Made by a program: the position numbers and the translations under genes. From Bryoerythrophyllum caledonicum (taxonomy: Eukaryota; Streptophyta; Bryopsida; Pottiales; Pottiaceae), in contig OZ020519.1 in the NCBI GenBank assembly GCA_963971425.1, positions 5,844,028 to 5,908,027 on the forward strand: a stretch of DNA of 64,000 bases. Reading direction: 5' to 3'. This document shows, piece by piece, positions 19,501-32,570 of the stretch (within the stretch, counting starts at the first letter, position 1; each line of letters begins with the position of its first letter). The notes under the pieces were generated by a model, which worked only from the letters and a program-made list of their open reading frames with translations, did no database searches and was not told the DNA's origin.

Positions 19501-22500
19501 GTCTAGATGTTGACCTAAGGTTTATCGTCTTGTCCTCTGGGGTTTACTCATGTGGTGCTTGAAGTGTATTTTGAAGTAATACTTTCTAATCTGTAAATTA
19601 CTTTTTTCAGCATATCAGATAAAACCTGTGATCCAGCAGTGGCGGGAGGTTATTTAGCATTTGCACAAAAGGTAAAGTTCGATGTGATAATATTCTGTTC
19701 TGTTGATTTTCCAGGACAGTGTATCTTCTTGGTTCATCAATATCAGTTGAATCGAAGGAATATACGCTGATGATGTAGGGTCTAGCGTATTATGAGTTGT
19801 TCCAAGGTCTCGTGTGGATTGCAAACCACGTCGTGGTCTTCGGCTATTTCTGAAAGTTTTTACATGCGCAGGACTCTGCAGGAGTCGCTCATCTGAAGAA
19901 GCTGTCTGAAGCAGGTCTCACACACATTCATGTCCTCCCCTGCTTCGACTTCTCAAGTGTCGATGAAAGGAAGGAAACTTGGAGATCTGTTGGTAAGTTT
20001 CAGCTGCCTTCCTATAGTCATCCATGCACATGCTATACCCTACTGTTGCCTCCAACTATTACTTGGTTGCATGTATAGAAAGCCTGTGCAGATCATCTAG
20101 AAACAAAGATGATGTGGATAAAAACCAGCCTGCTGCATGTACAGAATGACTTTTTGCTAAATAATACATATTAGATACGTATTATTGTCAACTCCACTAT
20201 TTTAAGCCACTAATCTATGAGCATTTGCTATGGCAATACTATCAAACCCTTCAGTGATATGGTCTTATTTGATAACTTAGTTTGAGTTGTTTCATCCTGT
20301 TAGATGAGGAGAAATTGGCTAAGTACGCACCCGATTCAGAGGAGCAACAAAAAGCTGTGGTAGAGATTCAGGATCAAGATGGCTTCAACTGGGGGTAACT
20401 ACCTTTGTGGCGTTTTTTTATTCCCTTTTCGTCTTAATCCCAGTTTCGACCTAAATATTCTGCATATAGGTACGTACTTCAACAATATGCAAGAGGATGT
20501 GTGTCCTTGCATCATTGTGGTTCAATAGAGACTCTTTGAGTTTGTGTGGTTCAAAGAAAAAGGTCTGCCTTAAGTGCAATTGAGTTACACCAAGGCGTGG
20601 GGTTGCAGATATGACCCTGTATATTGGGGTGTTCCTGAGGGCAGCTACGCAACTGACCCCAATGGGCAAACCCGCACAGTGGAGTTCCGGACTATGGTGC
20701 AGGTAACCAAAAAATTGCTTTTGAAAAATGAATACATTTCAGTTTCATCGTTATGCCCCTTGTTACTAACGTACAATTCTAACCGTCTACGACATATATA
20801 TAGGCCATTAACAAGATGGGGTTACGCGTAATACTGGATGTCGTGTACAACCATCTCCATGGGAGTGGTCCAGTGGGACATCACTCGTGTTTGGACAAGG
20901 TATTATTCAGTATGATGCAGGCTCAGATATCTTTAAGGGTTGATGTATCTTGATTCGCTTCTCTTATTACTTATTCACAGGAATAGATAAACCATTCGAT
21001 ACACTACTTTGGTGTCTAATATCGTGTGATCTTCTGTTCCTTGATTTCGGTTTAATCAAAGTTGCTCTTACATACTGGTGTTCTGCACATCAGGTTCGTA
21101 GAATGCACGAGATTTGTCTTTTAATTTGTTTTTATCGACATTATCTTGTTTGACAGGTAGTGCCAAGATATTACCTTCGGCTGAACCATGACGGATTCAT
21201 AGAGAATAGCACTTGCATGAACAACACAGCCTCTGAGCATTACATGATGGATCGTCTTATTGTCGATGACCTTAAGCATTGGGCTGTGAACTACAAGGTA
21301 TTCGATTTCAGAAATGTAGCACGAATTGTAAACATAGTTTACTTGTATCTCTCGATGTTTTGCTTCTTGGTATTATAACGATTGACCGTTTAAATTGTGC
21401 CAAGCTCTTCTGGGTATGTAATATATCTTAATATCATCTATCACTATTTCCTACAGGTCGATGGGTTCCGCTTCGACCTTATGGGCCATCTAATGAAGCA
21501 TACAATGGTGAAGTTTCATTTATCCTTTTAAAACCTTTACTGACAAGTTTAGGCAATTACTGTGTATCTTGTTGTGGGCTTGCTTAATTTATGCTTGGAA
21601 GGGTATATTTTTCGTAATTTCTTCACTTCCTCATTGACTTGATTTTATATGCAGCTGAGAGCTAAAGATGTATTAAGAAGCTTGACGCTTGAGAAGGATG
21701 GTGTGGACGGTTCAAAGATCTATATGTGAGTTTTGTAAACTTTCACAATTTCACCAGTTTTCATTCCTGATTCCCTAATTAGCAAGGCTAATTACCTCGG
21801 AACTATTTCGACTAGCAGATCCTCTGAAGGTCATTCTGTGTCTCTTTGTGCAGTTATGGAGAAGGATGGGATTTTGGAGAAGTGGCTAACAACGGACGTG
21901 GTGTAAACGCTGCTCAACAGAATTTAGCAGGGACAGGCATTGGCAGGTTGGCTTCCTTTTCAGTGATGTCCATCAGTGTTGCTTGAATATGAGTGATATA
22001 TTTCATATTCTGACCTTTTTGGTTAAGTGCAGCTTCAATGATCGGATACGCGACACTTGTCTTGGTGGTTCCCCATTTGGAGACCCCTTACAACAGGGCT
22101 TGTTGACTGGCCTTGCTCTCCAGGTAATACTCCAGTCACGTGAGCGATGCTTTTCTAGGCAATGTTGATCTGCTGAAAGATTTGATCTGTTTGAAATACT
22201 GCTTCTATGGACCTTTAAGTGTGCGTTGATTTATAGTGATCAGGTTTATGTGATAGAGAGCTACCTGTTTTCACATCCTTTTTTTTGCTTGTGATACCTG
22301 GAAATGCAAGATGACTATGATTGACACCCCTCGTGCTTGTGTTTGCAGCCGAATGCTTTGTTCCAGGGCGGTGATGATGCCATGCATATTGCACTTGCAG
22401 CAACAACGGACTGGGTGAAGGTAATACTAACGCTTACTTGCGCCATATTGGTATTACTCTTTGGACTTCCTTCACGGCATGGATGAGATGGCGTTATGGT

Positions 22501-25117
22501 GATATTTTTGATGTTACACTTCATTGTTTATTAAAACTCGGAATGTGATGAATGTAACAGCTAGGCTTGGCGGCTAATCTGAGGGATTTCGCGTTTGTCT
22601 CCTACAAAGGCGATGATGTATGCTTATTCTGCACTTTCCTTTCTTGTACTTGATAACCTGATCTTTGAATGTGCCTGTCGAGTCTTGCTTCTGAGCTGAG
22701 AGGTGAACTGGATTCTAGAGGTTTTTTGAAATAACAGCATTCTTACTACGGATAGGACGAATATATCATCAAATGCATCTGTGGAAAATAAATGCCCAAA
22801 TTGCGCAGGTGAGAGGAGCCGAGGTTCTCACTCATGACAATAATCCAGTAGCATACGCTTCCAGTCCGGAAGAGCTGGTGTGTGATTTGTGTACCTTTTT
22901 CTTTTTCTTTTGAACTGATATTTTGTATTATATCTGCAAATTACTTCATACAATCTTTCAGGTTGCAATTTAAGTATAAGAAACTGAAGGTGCCCTATTA
23001 ATGTTTGCCCAGGTTAATTACGTCTCCGCCCATGACAATGAGACATTATTTGACATCGTAATGCTGAAGGTTAGGTTTTAGAGCCATCTCGACTCTTTGA
23101 GATATCTTTGAGATCAATATTGAATTGAGTTTTTTGATTTATATTGAGCAACATTGTCTGTCGTTTTTCTTTTGCATACAACAATTGGAAAAGAACTCAT
23201 GTCTATAATTATTTGTTTTTGAAATTGTAGAGTGCAGATGGTGTTACTTTGGAAGAAAGGTGCCGTATCAACCATCTTGCGACTAGTTTGGTTGCTCTTG
23301 CTCAGGTCAGTACACAATTTGATACAAACTGATGATCTGATGCCCATTATGGATTGTGAATGCTTTACCTGTAAATGCTACAAGTATTGAAACAAGTATT
23401 GTGCATGGCAGGGTATCCCTTTCTTCCACGCAGGAGACGAACTGCTACGCTCTAAATCCTTGGATCGTGATTCCTATAACTCAGGCGACTGGTTTAATAG
23501 GTGTGAGCCGTAAATTTTACTTATGTTCTATTTTCTATTCTCCTGCTCAATCTTGGACAGGGCTCCTCTATTTAACCCCAACCTGGCTTATCAACCTTTG
23601 GTACAAATGCAGGCTAGATTTCTCATATGAAACGAACAATTGGGGCGTGGGTCTTCCTCCAGAGGGCAAGAATGGCGAAAAGTGGCCAATGTAAGCATCT
23701 ACCTCGTAACGTTGATTTCCAAATTCTATGTTTTTAGTTGATTTTATTCTTAAATCTCATCAACATTACTGATGCAAGATTTTGAATGCGGTTTTTTGAA
23801 AGAAATCTAGATTTTATGAAAGCCAAGAATTTTACCGTTGTTCCTAACCTATACGTTTCTACCATTTATCTGGCAGCATGCGCTCTTTGTTGAGTGACCC
23901 ATCATTAAAGCCGAGCAAGAAGCATATACTTGCAGCCTTCGCCAACTTCCAAGAGTTTCTACGCATACGATTCTCATCACCATTATTTCGGTTGAAAACC
24001 GCAAACACCATCCAGGTACTGAGAGAGGTGTTAGTCGTGATTTTCAAGTTTTAAGTTGTCAAAATTTAAGCTGATGCAGTTAGTTTTCCTCCAGTGACGA
24101 ATCGATAGCTGGTTCCGATCCTGGCCTTCTACAATGAAATGCAGTCTATGATTTCAAATGAAAGCAGTTTTTTTCTTCTGCTCTAGATGTTGTTCCTCAA
24201 CTTGTAAGGATCACAAATCTCCATACAGTGCACCTGATTTCCCTTTCTCATGTTTTGTTTTTTTCTCTTTTAGACAAGGTTAAAATTCCACAACACAGGA
24301 CCTTCGAGCATTCCCGCGGTTATTTGTTTCTCTTTATCGGATGGTGACCAAGGGATACGCGGCCTTACTCAAATTGATCCCAAGTAAGAACTAATTTCGG
24401 GTCCAAATCAATTCTTTGATATACCGGTCATTTCAAATACCATGCATCAGTTGAACGGCTTCATTCTTGTTTCTGTCTACTTTGGTTTGTGTTGCTGAGA
24501 ATATTTAGACAATGTTTATCTTCTTTATGACTTGACTGAAGCAAAATTTTCATAGAAATTTTAAGGATGGTAGATCGGTGTGCTCAAATTGTGCTGTTAT
24601 AGATGTGAAGTTACTAATGTTCCTTGAGTGACCTCGTGGTTGCAGCTTTCGACGTATTGTTGTCGTGATAAATGCAAGGCCATTGGAACTTGGTTTGGAG
24701 GTCGATGCATTGAAGAATGTTCCACTCACACTTCACCCCGTCCAGGTATGAGCTGGTTTCATGCGGTATTGAAAAATTATTTAAATAAATAGATTCTCTT
24801 TTTTAACAATATCAAACTATATTAAACTAAAAACATGATAAAACCGTGCGTTAACCTGCTACAATTGACTTCGTTGTCGGCCCCTGCTCTTGGAGAAAAT
24901 TATATATTTTTACAAGTATTTTCTTGATTGCTCTCAATGTTTACAGGAAACTGTGAATATTCATTGTTTGTCTTAACCTATTTTTCTGCTCCTGAATTTG
25001 GTTTTTTAACAGGAAGCTTCTGCGGATGAAGTAGTGCGACAATCCAAGTTTGACTCGCTCAGCGCATTTTTTGAGGTCCCAGGCCGGACAACAGCGGTGT
25101 TTGTGGAAAAGAGGTGA
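16505..25117 (+). CDS. Limit dextrinase (plastid pullulanase, GH13), 30 exons
   Basis: The enzyme hydrolyses alpha-1,6 branches of limit dextrins and pre-amylopectin in plastids. My model gives 1077 residues, with all exon phases consistent: 16505-16812, 16918-17092, 17184-17288, 17838-17973, 18107-18159, 18314-18422, 18541-18677, 18932-19131, 19314-19463, 19611-19671, 19872-19992, 20304-20394, 20609-20702, 20804-20899, 21157-21297, 21457-21507, 21655-21725, 21854-21946, 22033-22123, 22349-22420, 22561-22617, 22809-22877, 23013-23069, 23231-23305, 23412-23500, 23613-23690, 23877-24015, 24274-24383, 24646-24745, 25013-25117. Visible motifs are a Ser/Arg-rich transit-type N-terminus, [10 protein letters not shown] (pullulanase N-terminal domain), the type I signature FNWGYDPVYW, and the GH13 regions [15 protein letters not shown] (nucleophile Asp), YGEGWDFGE (acid/base Glu) and [11 protein letters not shown]. 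All catalytic residues are present. It is somewhat longer than usual plant homologues (about 960), mainly at the N-terminus, so a later ATG (16526) is possible. Confidence 0.95.
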
Positions 25118-25153
25118 TTGTGAGCATGCCCAAATACATTAGAGATATCTTAG

Positions 25154-26545
25154 TCCCTAAAGGCCCAAGCGACGGGACTCTTGAAGGTTTGGGCAGGTTC
25201 CTATGGTGTCAATTCAAAACATTCCTTTTTGAAATTTCTTCTCTAGATGGACATTACTAAAAGCTTCGTGCGAGTCCAATTTTTTTCTAAATCTGATATT
25301 TTATGAAATAGTTTTGGGGTTTTAAATTTTAAATGGGGAGGCCAGGCATGTCGGGCAAACTCCAAAACTTTTGCTAGGACAATCTATTGAATGTGAGATT
25401 TTCAATATGAGCAAACAATAGTATTTTCTTTCATATTGTCAAAAAAAATCCTTTGTCTTGAGTGGAAAATAGCATAACAAGGTAGAGGCACCGAATTCCG
25501 ATTGACTAGTAGAGTGTATAGAATGGTGCATGCAAATGGTAAATGCATGAAATGGTGCATGAAGCAACTCAAAATTGATAATTCATAATCTGAAAATATG
25601 AGTCGTTATTGGCATTGGATCATGAAGTGTGCAATTTTGGGTTGCTCCACCTCGGTTGAGCTCTTATTTGTGGCCTTGCCTTGATAGTAAAGCAAGGCCG
25701 ATCACCATTGGGTACCCTCTATGAGTTGGTTATTGGTTATCCATGGCATGTCTTCTCTCTTTTACCTACTCACTTATTGGCATTGGGCAAAGGTGGTCAC
25801 CAAGCCTCACCTACTCTATAGTTTGATTATGGTCTCTAGTGGCTTTTGGGCATCTTTCTACATAAATGTTTTTGACATACTATGTCATTTGAGTCCCCAA
25901 CTGGCTTAAGTGATCCTAATTGGGTCCCTCTACCTTAATCTAAGTCAATCATTTTCACACATTGTCACACTTTGTCGGTCAAGGTACCAATAAAACTTCT
26001 TCTTTTCCACATTAAACTTAGAGATCTTCATATTTCTTACATTTCATTTTTTCTACCACAAGATGTGATGTAAACTTTCTTACTCACCATTCAGATTATC
26101 ATACTAAAACATGTTTAGTTCACACAAATAAATCGTGAATTGACAATTTTTGAACCTCCACTCCTTGCACATTTGTCTTTAATATGCTACACCCCTTCTC
26201 TACCTCTAAAAAATGGTGTACGAGGAAATAACAACATGATCAACATGATGGTAATGTTTTCAGACCTTGTGTAGTGCAAAAATTTGACACCAAGTGTAGT
26301 CAAATTGTGTTGATCCACACAAAGCAGGGAAGAAAAAGAACGGTTTTCTCTACTTCAAACACTATAATCTTTCAATCCATCCGGTCAAAGTTTGTGAAAT
26401 TTTGTGAGGGCATTAACGAATAAGCCTTCATTTAGATCCTACGGTTAGATGTAGAAATAAAAGGTTTCGATTACCTCATTACTCATTGCACTAGAACGAG
26501 CAGTTTTGAAGTTTCTCATGTGAAAATGCCTTGGGCCTTCAGAAC
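25154..26545 (-). repeat. Decayed family A element in the limit dextrinase 3' flank, with internal insert
   Basis: It begins 37 bp after the limit dextrinase stop. The left end TCCCTAAAGGCCC follows TTAG (a decayed TTAA), and the right end GGGCCTTCAGAAC is followed by TTAA (26546-26549). 25154-25490 and 25940-26545 follow family A order in reverse orientation. About 450 bp in the middle (25490-25940) is foreign to the family and unrecognised. The poly(A) site of the host gene may lie inside the element. Confidence 0.75.
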
Positions 26546-26549
26546 TTAA

Positions 26550-27077
26550 CATACAACCCGGTACATTTTGGTTGTGCTGTGTCGGTATGTAGTTTAAGAC
26601 AATGTATTGATAGCCTAGTACCAAGTGAGGGTATGAGTTGCTGCTTTTCTTCATACATTCAAGCATTTTATATATTCCATCATTCCATGATCTAGACTTC
26701 TATTCTTGGAGTAATATTTGGTCTCTACACTACACAGTGCAGCAACTTTTGTCATAGAGAAAAGATTTGTTGTTTCATACCATGGTTTATAATGATGCTA
26801 TAACTTCTCCACACTGTTGGGTTTTTGTAAATACAGAGTAAGAATTTAAAGTTTGACCTGAGCATCAGAGTCTGATTCCTTGAGAACCTCATCATTTTCT
26901 GCGTAGTCAGATATCACTTACACGTAATTCCAAGCAATTCCAACACGTTATATGACCATTCAAGCCATTCACACACATGAGTGAACAAAAGTATCCAAGA
27001 ATCTTCCGCCCAGACTTCGGCATAACTTACAACAATGGTACAATAATATAAAATGTCCTAAAGAAGGACCTATTCTC
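26550..27077. other. Intergenic DNA, 3' region of the TLC gene
   Basis: No gene was seen. The part next to 27078 is probably the 3' untranslated region of the minus-strand TLC gene (AATAATATAAA-like words near 27040 on the plus strand). Confidence 0.4.
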
Positions 27078-27851
27078 TCAATCATGTTTCTCCTCGACCT
27101 GAGACTTTCTCCTTTCCGAGCTACCTCGGTTGGAGTAGAACTTGATCAAACCCACCCACAGCTTGTACACCCAGATCATGCTCCCGAAGATGGCAAACGA
27201 GATCTTGAACATCCAACAGCACGCCAGCCAGCGCGGCATTACCTTGTCCGCATGTCCGGCGAGGTAAAACTTGCCCAAAGTCCACGTCAAATACGGTCCA
27301 AATCCACCCCTCACAGCCGTGAAATAAACGGTGAAAAACGGGGACAAGTTGGTGTAAATCTTCTTCGCTGTAGGCGACGTCTCCCTCGCCATCCTGCACA
27401 GCGTCCACACGTTCTGCACTGGGCTGGTGACCTCGCCGGCCGCAATCAGGCACATGACTGACATGGCGCCGTGGCCTATGAAGTAGCGGCAGGAAACCAT
27501 GTAGGTGAGGGTGGCGACGTGGTGGCCGATGAAGAGGTAGTCGTCGGGCGCGATGATCAAGTAGTTGAGGAGATCGACGATGAAGTAGGCCATGGAATAC
27601 TCCATGATCTTGTCCTGGAAGGGCGTGTTGGGCGCGTCTAGGACCCACGTCTTGGTGAAGATCTCGTAGCAGGCGAGCACGGCCACGACGGTGCCGTGGA
27701 TGACGGAGATGCCGCAGCTGGCCGCGTCGTAGCGCTGCCGCCCCTTCCAGAGCTTGTGGAATACGAAGAAGTAGCCATAGAAGTAGACGGCCGTGAAGGC
27801 GCACACCGAGCCGATCAGCACCAGGTTGTTGGAAATGAAGCTCATGATCAT
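27078..27851 (-). CDS. TLC-domain membrane protein (TLCD4/TMEM56-like)
   Basis: This is a single-exon frame of 257 codons with start context GCCATGA; a second ATG two codons on is also possible. Several hydrophobic segments (near residues 10-30, 45-62, 85-105, 113-135, 165-185 and 215-240) fit the TRAM-LAG1-CLN8 fold. The FIGHHVATLTYMV stretch near residue 105 is the conserved His-containing segment of the family, and a Lys/Glu-rich tail ends KHD, as in ER-located proteins. Family members sit in the ER or Golgi membrane and are linked to lipid handling; they lack the ceramide-synthase Lag motif in full, so an enzymatic role is not implied. GC-rich coding sequence in AT-rich flanks. A long 5' leader intron is likely (see next entry). 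Confidence 0.92.
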   Translation of the reverse strand: MIMSFISNNLVLIGSVCAFTAVYFYGYFFVFHKLWKGRQRYDAASCGISVIHGTVVAVLACYEIFTKTWVLDAPNTPFQDKIMEYSMAYFIVDLLNYLIIAPDDYLFIGHHVATLTYMVSCRYFIGHGAMSVMCLIAAGEVTSPVQNVWTLCRMARETSPTAKKIYTNLSPFFTVYFTAVRGGFGPYLTWTLGKFYLAGHADKVMPRWLACCWMFKISFAIFGSMIWVYKLWVGLIKFYSNRGSSERRKSQVEEKHD

Positions 27852-29300
27852 GGCGGATCCGGGAAGTGTCGGCCTCTCAGAGGCAGACGCTATCTCACAT
27901 GTGTTGACTGATTGGCCACTGTGCTTGGACGTGGTTCACCATCCAAGGCTGGAGTCCGGAGCAGCCTGTTGGATCATCACTCCTGCAAGAGTTCACAGAG
28001 ACGAAACGTGAGCCAATATGACAGCAGCAGGGAACGAAGTGAGAAGAGGAGGACATGATAGGTGAGGATTGGTCTCTGATGTTCTTTGAGTCTCATCACT
28101 GCATGCTCCACCAGTTCTAACCTATGATGACCTTGAAAACTGCAAACGGTCCTCACATGACGTGACGCAAACGACGCTTGCACTAAGTATCCCTGAACAT
28201 TGAGTAAACTTCACGACACGCAATAAAAATTTCCAGGCAAGTGATCCAATCCACCGACATAACTAGCTAGGGTTCCACACCGTGTAAACCCTGCTCAAAC
28301 CTAAAAACCCTGGTCACAAACACGAGAAAGAATCCCAACCCCAAAACTCTCTTGAGACTAAATAACACAGCGCCGAAAACAGAACGCAACTCGTGAATTT
28401 TATATGTGGTGATCATCACCCAAGGTGCCCCTTGAAACGGATTGTCCCATGAGCAGAAACTCAAATTATGCCACATTAACGGATACGAGAACAAATCTAA
28501 ACTTTATACCCCCCCTCTTCTTAACCCTTGTTCCAAAATTCCAGTTGCATGCTCTACTAATCCCGCCCGATTAAAAAACCCCGACCTGATCAATCAAACA
28601 TTTTAGACCCTTCGATACCCGAAACCCTAAGATCCATACACCATATCAAAAAATGCCCACAGTTGCTACCATCCAATCTAACCAAAACCCCAGCAGCTTT
28701 CAGAAACGGACAATGCAGACGACCATCCTTTCCCCCCAAAAAAATTTAAATTAAAAAAAAAAATCCGGACACTCCAAACAACTCTGCAACCCACCCATTT
28801 CAAGGTAGGGCTTCCAAAACAGGGAGAGGAATGATAATATGGACCACTACTCCCACGTGAAGCCACCCAATACTTGATCCAATACCCCACATAAAGGCAA
28901 AACCCTGATCTCACATACACGGCCAAGAGTTGCTGCTTCAACACCCCACGAAAAGAGAAAAAACGCAGTATCACATACGATGCTAGCGTAAAAGCAACCC
29001 CCACAAAAGAGATGTCACAAAATGAGGAATCTGCTGATTCAACACTTCACAAAACGAGAAGAAACCCTAATTTGAAATGGCTCTGAAGTACATCAAAATT
29101 CTCTTCATTCACAGTCCCCAGAAGCGAAGTACGAGACTGTTGGCTCAAAATTCAAAACCCTCGACGCTCATCTCATATTATGATAGTGCAAATTTTCACA
29201 GGAGAGAGAAGAACATTAATCTCGTTATCATACTCAATACAAAAATGAAGAAAAGAATCTCACCCTAGAGAGAAGGTGAAGAGACGAACCTGGATCCGCA
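27852..29300 (-). other. Probable 5' untranslated region and leader intron of the TLC gene
   Basis: On the minus strand a splice-acceptor-like CTCTTGCAG ends at about 27985, and a donor-like GGTGAGATTC lies at about 29262-29271 after a pyrimidine-rich leader (CTTCACCTTCTCTCTAG). No supported reading frame exists between them. This fits a 1.2-1.3 kb leader intron, common in plant genes, but it is inferred from splice words only. Confidence 0.4.
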
Positions 29301-29599
29301 CCGAACACGAGCGAGCAGCAAAACCAGAAGCAAACAATGGGAGCATTGGTCGCCTGTGCCTCGGTATGAACAGCCACACCAGACCTGGATCCGACGGCCC
29401 AGATGCGGATGTCCGAATCCACGGCCCAGATGCGCCGTCGCGGTCGAAGGCATCGGGATATTCCGGGAGCTTGTTCCCTGCTGCGCTCCCATTGGGCCAC
29501 GTCAGCTGGCTACCTGCCACGAGGGCGGTACAGTCAGCGCACGGAGAGAATGTACAGCTGGCGCTGGTACTTCAGACGGGAACCGTATGTACACGGACG

Positions 29600-30106
29600 T
29601 ATTTACTCTGGAGAGTATAAAATATGTATTAGATTTTAGCAAGACTTACACCATTGGATTGAAGATTCTTCAACGAAGTCTTAACTCTTACACGTCAGTT
29701 GGGAAAGGGACGTATTTTACTCTATCGAATACCAAAAAGTACTAAAGTCTAGCAAGACTTACGGATTGAATATTCTTCAAATAGCATCTTTCATTTGGAG
29801 GTCATTTCAATATCTCAACCTTATCATGTTCAAATACGACATTATATGTGTAGAATATTGTGGCCACGAGCGCCAACTGACGTTTAAAGGTTGAAGGCCC
29901 AAGGCGTTTTAGAGGAACCTCTATTTCGTTGATTTAAATTTACCAAGATGAACTTTTTGAGAATGTAACTATAGGATCTTCTAAACTTGTATGAGATGAT
30001 GTCGTTAAAATTTTGTGAATTTTGACCGTATGAATTCAAAGATTATTACAGTCAAAGAGAATTATTTTTGGACCCTAGAGGGTATACTTGGGCCCTTAGG
30101 AGTTAA
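29600..30106. repeat. Family D and related TTAA-element remnants
   Basis: The words TTTAGCAAGACTTACACC, TTGGATTGAAGATTCTTCAA, TTTCATTTGGAGGTCATTTC and ACCTTATCATGTTCAAATAC recur in the same order at 56460-56850. An end-like word ACGTTTAAAGGTTGAAGG lies near 29885, and GGGCCCTTAGGAG plus TTAA ends the block at 30103-30106. There is no coding sequence. Confidence 0.65.
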
Positions 30107-30254
30107 CCCTCGAAGGATGATGGTTGAATCTGGTCCCTGAAAGAGTTGTAGACTATGCTGACAAAATCTACAACCATTGTAGATTCTCGCAGTGAATAGA
30201 TTCAACCATTGTAGATTCTCACAGTGAATAGATTCAACCATTGTCCTTAAAGGG
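30107..30254. mobile_element. 148-bp TTAA-flanked MITE
   Basis: The left end CCCTCGAAGGATGATGGTT follows TTAA (30103-30106). The right end, read on the other strand, starts CCCCTTTAAGGACAATGGTT and abuts GTAA (30255-30258), a one-base-changed TTAA. The inverted ends match over about 25 bp. The interior contains a ~33-bp direct duplication (ACCATTGTAGATTCTCGCAG ...). Confidence 0.75.
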
Positions 30255-30489
30255 GTAATTTGGAGGTCATTTCAATATCTGAATCTTATCACTTTCAAAT
30301 ACAATACCATACATGTAGAATGTTGTGGCTACTAATGACACCTTCTAACTTTTAAGGATTAAACTATAAAGTAGTGATGGTGATGGTACTATGATATAAA
30401 GTACTGATTGATGACAACTTAATTTGTTTGAGTGAGTTTTTATGTTTTGAAGTTGATTTTGGTATTTGTTAAAGGGAGATTGACCTACA

Positions 30490-30545
30490 AACTCACTTTC
30501 ACATAAACCCTAGAAACCCTAGAAACCCTAGAAACCCTAATGAAA
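30490..30545 (+). repeat. Short AAACCCTAG tandem repeat
   Basis: Four consecutive AAACCCTAG/AAACCCTAA units occur, similar to plant telomere repeat or telo-box. No gene start was found next to them. Confidence 0.8.
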
Positions 30546-30814
30546 CCCCGATTTGCTCAAAACTCCTCATAAAACCTCAAATCACGTCGGATTTTATTGG
30601 CTAGGTCATAGTTTTTACATGGCAAAGTCTCTCTAATACAATGTGACCTCAAAACCTCAAAAACTCCTCAAACCCTAATTGTGTCTAAGCTCTAGCTCTA
30701 AGTTGCAAGTTGCAAGTCAGTGAGAGAGAGCTTCCAAGCTTCCCCTCCATGTCCACCAAACCCTAACTAAAGTCATCCAACTGCCCATGTTCATCCCACT
30801 GACGGATGAAAATT

Positions 30815-30995
30815 GGTCAGGACGAAAATCATCCATCTAGCCAGGTTTCATCCGGCCAGCCCAGTGGATGAAACATTGTCCAAGACGGAAATCATCCGCT
30901 TGGCCAGGTTTCATCCGGCCAGCCCAGTGGATGAAATACTGTCCAAGATGGAAATCATCCGCCTGGCCAGGTTCATCCACTGGAGAGCCCAAAAA
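30815..30995 (+). repeat. 63-bp minisatellite (about 2.5 units)
   Basis: ATCATCC marks unit starts at 30828, 30891 and 30954, exactly 63 bp apart. Units share CCAGGTTTCATCCGGCCAGC. Because 63 is a multiple of three, a frame (30813-31160) stays open through the repeat and encodes 21-residue repeats (IIRLARFHPASPVDE), but nothing else supports a gene. Confidence 0.85.
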
Positions 30996-30999
30996 CTCA

Positions 31000-32560
31000 A
31001 CCGGCTTCAAAAAGGAAAAATACTATCCGGGTCCGCTAATCCTAGTTCTCCGCTTAACAGTATTTCATCTGATTACTCAATTTTCTGTTTATTTATGCAA
31101 AGTTTGGAATTGAAAAGACTGGGAAGACTGTTGTGGGCACAAGGTAGATCGATTTGTTAAAGAGTTGATTGATTTGTTCAGTTATATAGCACTTGAAAAG
31201 AAGAAAAGGGCAATTGTATGTAAAATTTCAATACAAATTCATAACAGACTCGATTGAAACCCTAATTGACAAAAGCCTTGAGGTGGCCTCTAGTGATTTT
31301 GGGTAGTTTATACCGATGTCAATTTAGATCATGAAATTTTAAACTTTTCATCATTAATTAGGATAAGTAGTATCTATTCATAAAAGATTTAAAAATAGAA
31401 TAAAAAACCGATACTAAAATTATCGAGGTTCAAATTGTAAAATGGGGAGTACAAACATGGGGTGCACTAAGGCTAATGGCCAAATGAGGAAGGAATAGGT
31501 GGGGGCAGAGCAACTATCTCTGGAAGAATGAAGAAAGGGCGTTGGGTAAGGAGAAAGTTGGCTCACATCATACGGGTCATAATGGTAATGATTTTGGACA
31601 CTCCTCAGTGTACAAGTATCAATGGAGTGGCAAACTTGCGGAATGCAAGGGTGAGATTTGTTGATGAGGCCTTTTCTTCTTCTTTACAACAAAATCCCGA
31701 TCTGACGTGATGCCATCATAGGCGTCAACAACCATGAATGCGCCAATCTTGGTTGTTGTGGAGATGTTGTACCTTTGTCAATCTTGGGATTGCATAGCCA
31801 ATAGACGGAGTTCCAGGTCCAATGCCCCTTGATCTTTTAAATGCTGACAAATGCTTTCAAAAAGTTGTGCGTAAAGATAGTCCTTGAATAAGATGTTCTG
31901 GAGCAACTCTATTTATATTGCAATCAAGACTTACAAAAGTTTTTATTTTCCCTCTAGAAAAGCTTGTGATTTTGTCCTTTTCCTGGACTAAAAGATTGCA
32001 CATTCTATAATACAACACGTTTTATATTTGGAAGGTGTAGTTTTTGCCTTGGGCAAACCGCTGATCAATATTGGCTCCAAATGATTATAAACACCAAAAC
32101 ATTGTTGTATGCTCAGATGGGTTCTCAGAAACTCTTTGGTTCTCCTCTATCTCTCTGGAGCAAGCCTCACATCAGCTCAAGAGGAACCATCAGCTATGGA
32201 AGCTAAACTTTTCCTTGGACTACAATACATGGTGAAACGTGGATTGGCCTTTGTTAAGCCCCTTCCAATGATGCGCTTCTCCAACCAATGCAAAGTGTGG
32301 CATGCGCCACAATGAATATTCATTTGCTAAAAGTACATGTCGAATGCTACCAGCTACACCATCAGCTACACGATGCGCCAACGACAAATCTAGGTGCCCC
32401 CTTGACGTTGTAAATTGTCTACTTCATAATTAATGTCTCTGCATTTGGTACATTATTTTGGCACTTGCCAATTATTACGAGCTTGAAGAATGTCCTTTAG
32501 TTGGACAACAAATATAACATCTTTCAAAAGTTCCATAAGTGGAGTGGAGGAAGAGAGGGT
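31000..32560. other. Intergenic DNA, no supported gene
   Basis: Short frames (31528-31710, 32109-32315) have no recognisable domain. No clear repeat boundary was found. Confidence 0.4.
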
Positions 32561-32570
32561 TTAAGTTTAA

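Noticed and set aside
32109-32315. 68-codon frame considered as a retrotransposon fragment
   Set aside because: No reverse transcriptase, integrase or protease motif and no long terminal repeats nearby.
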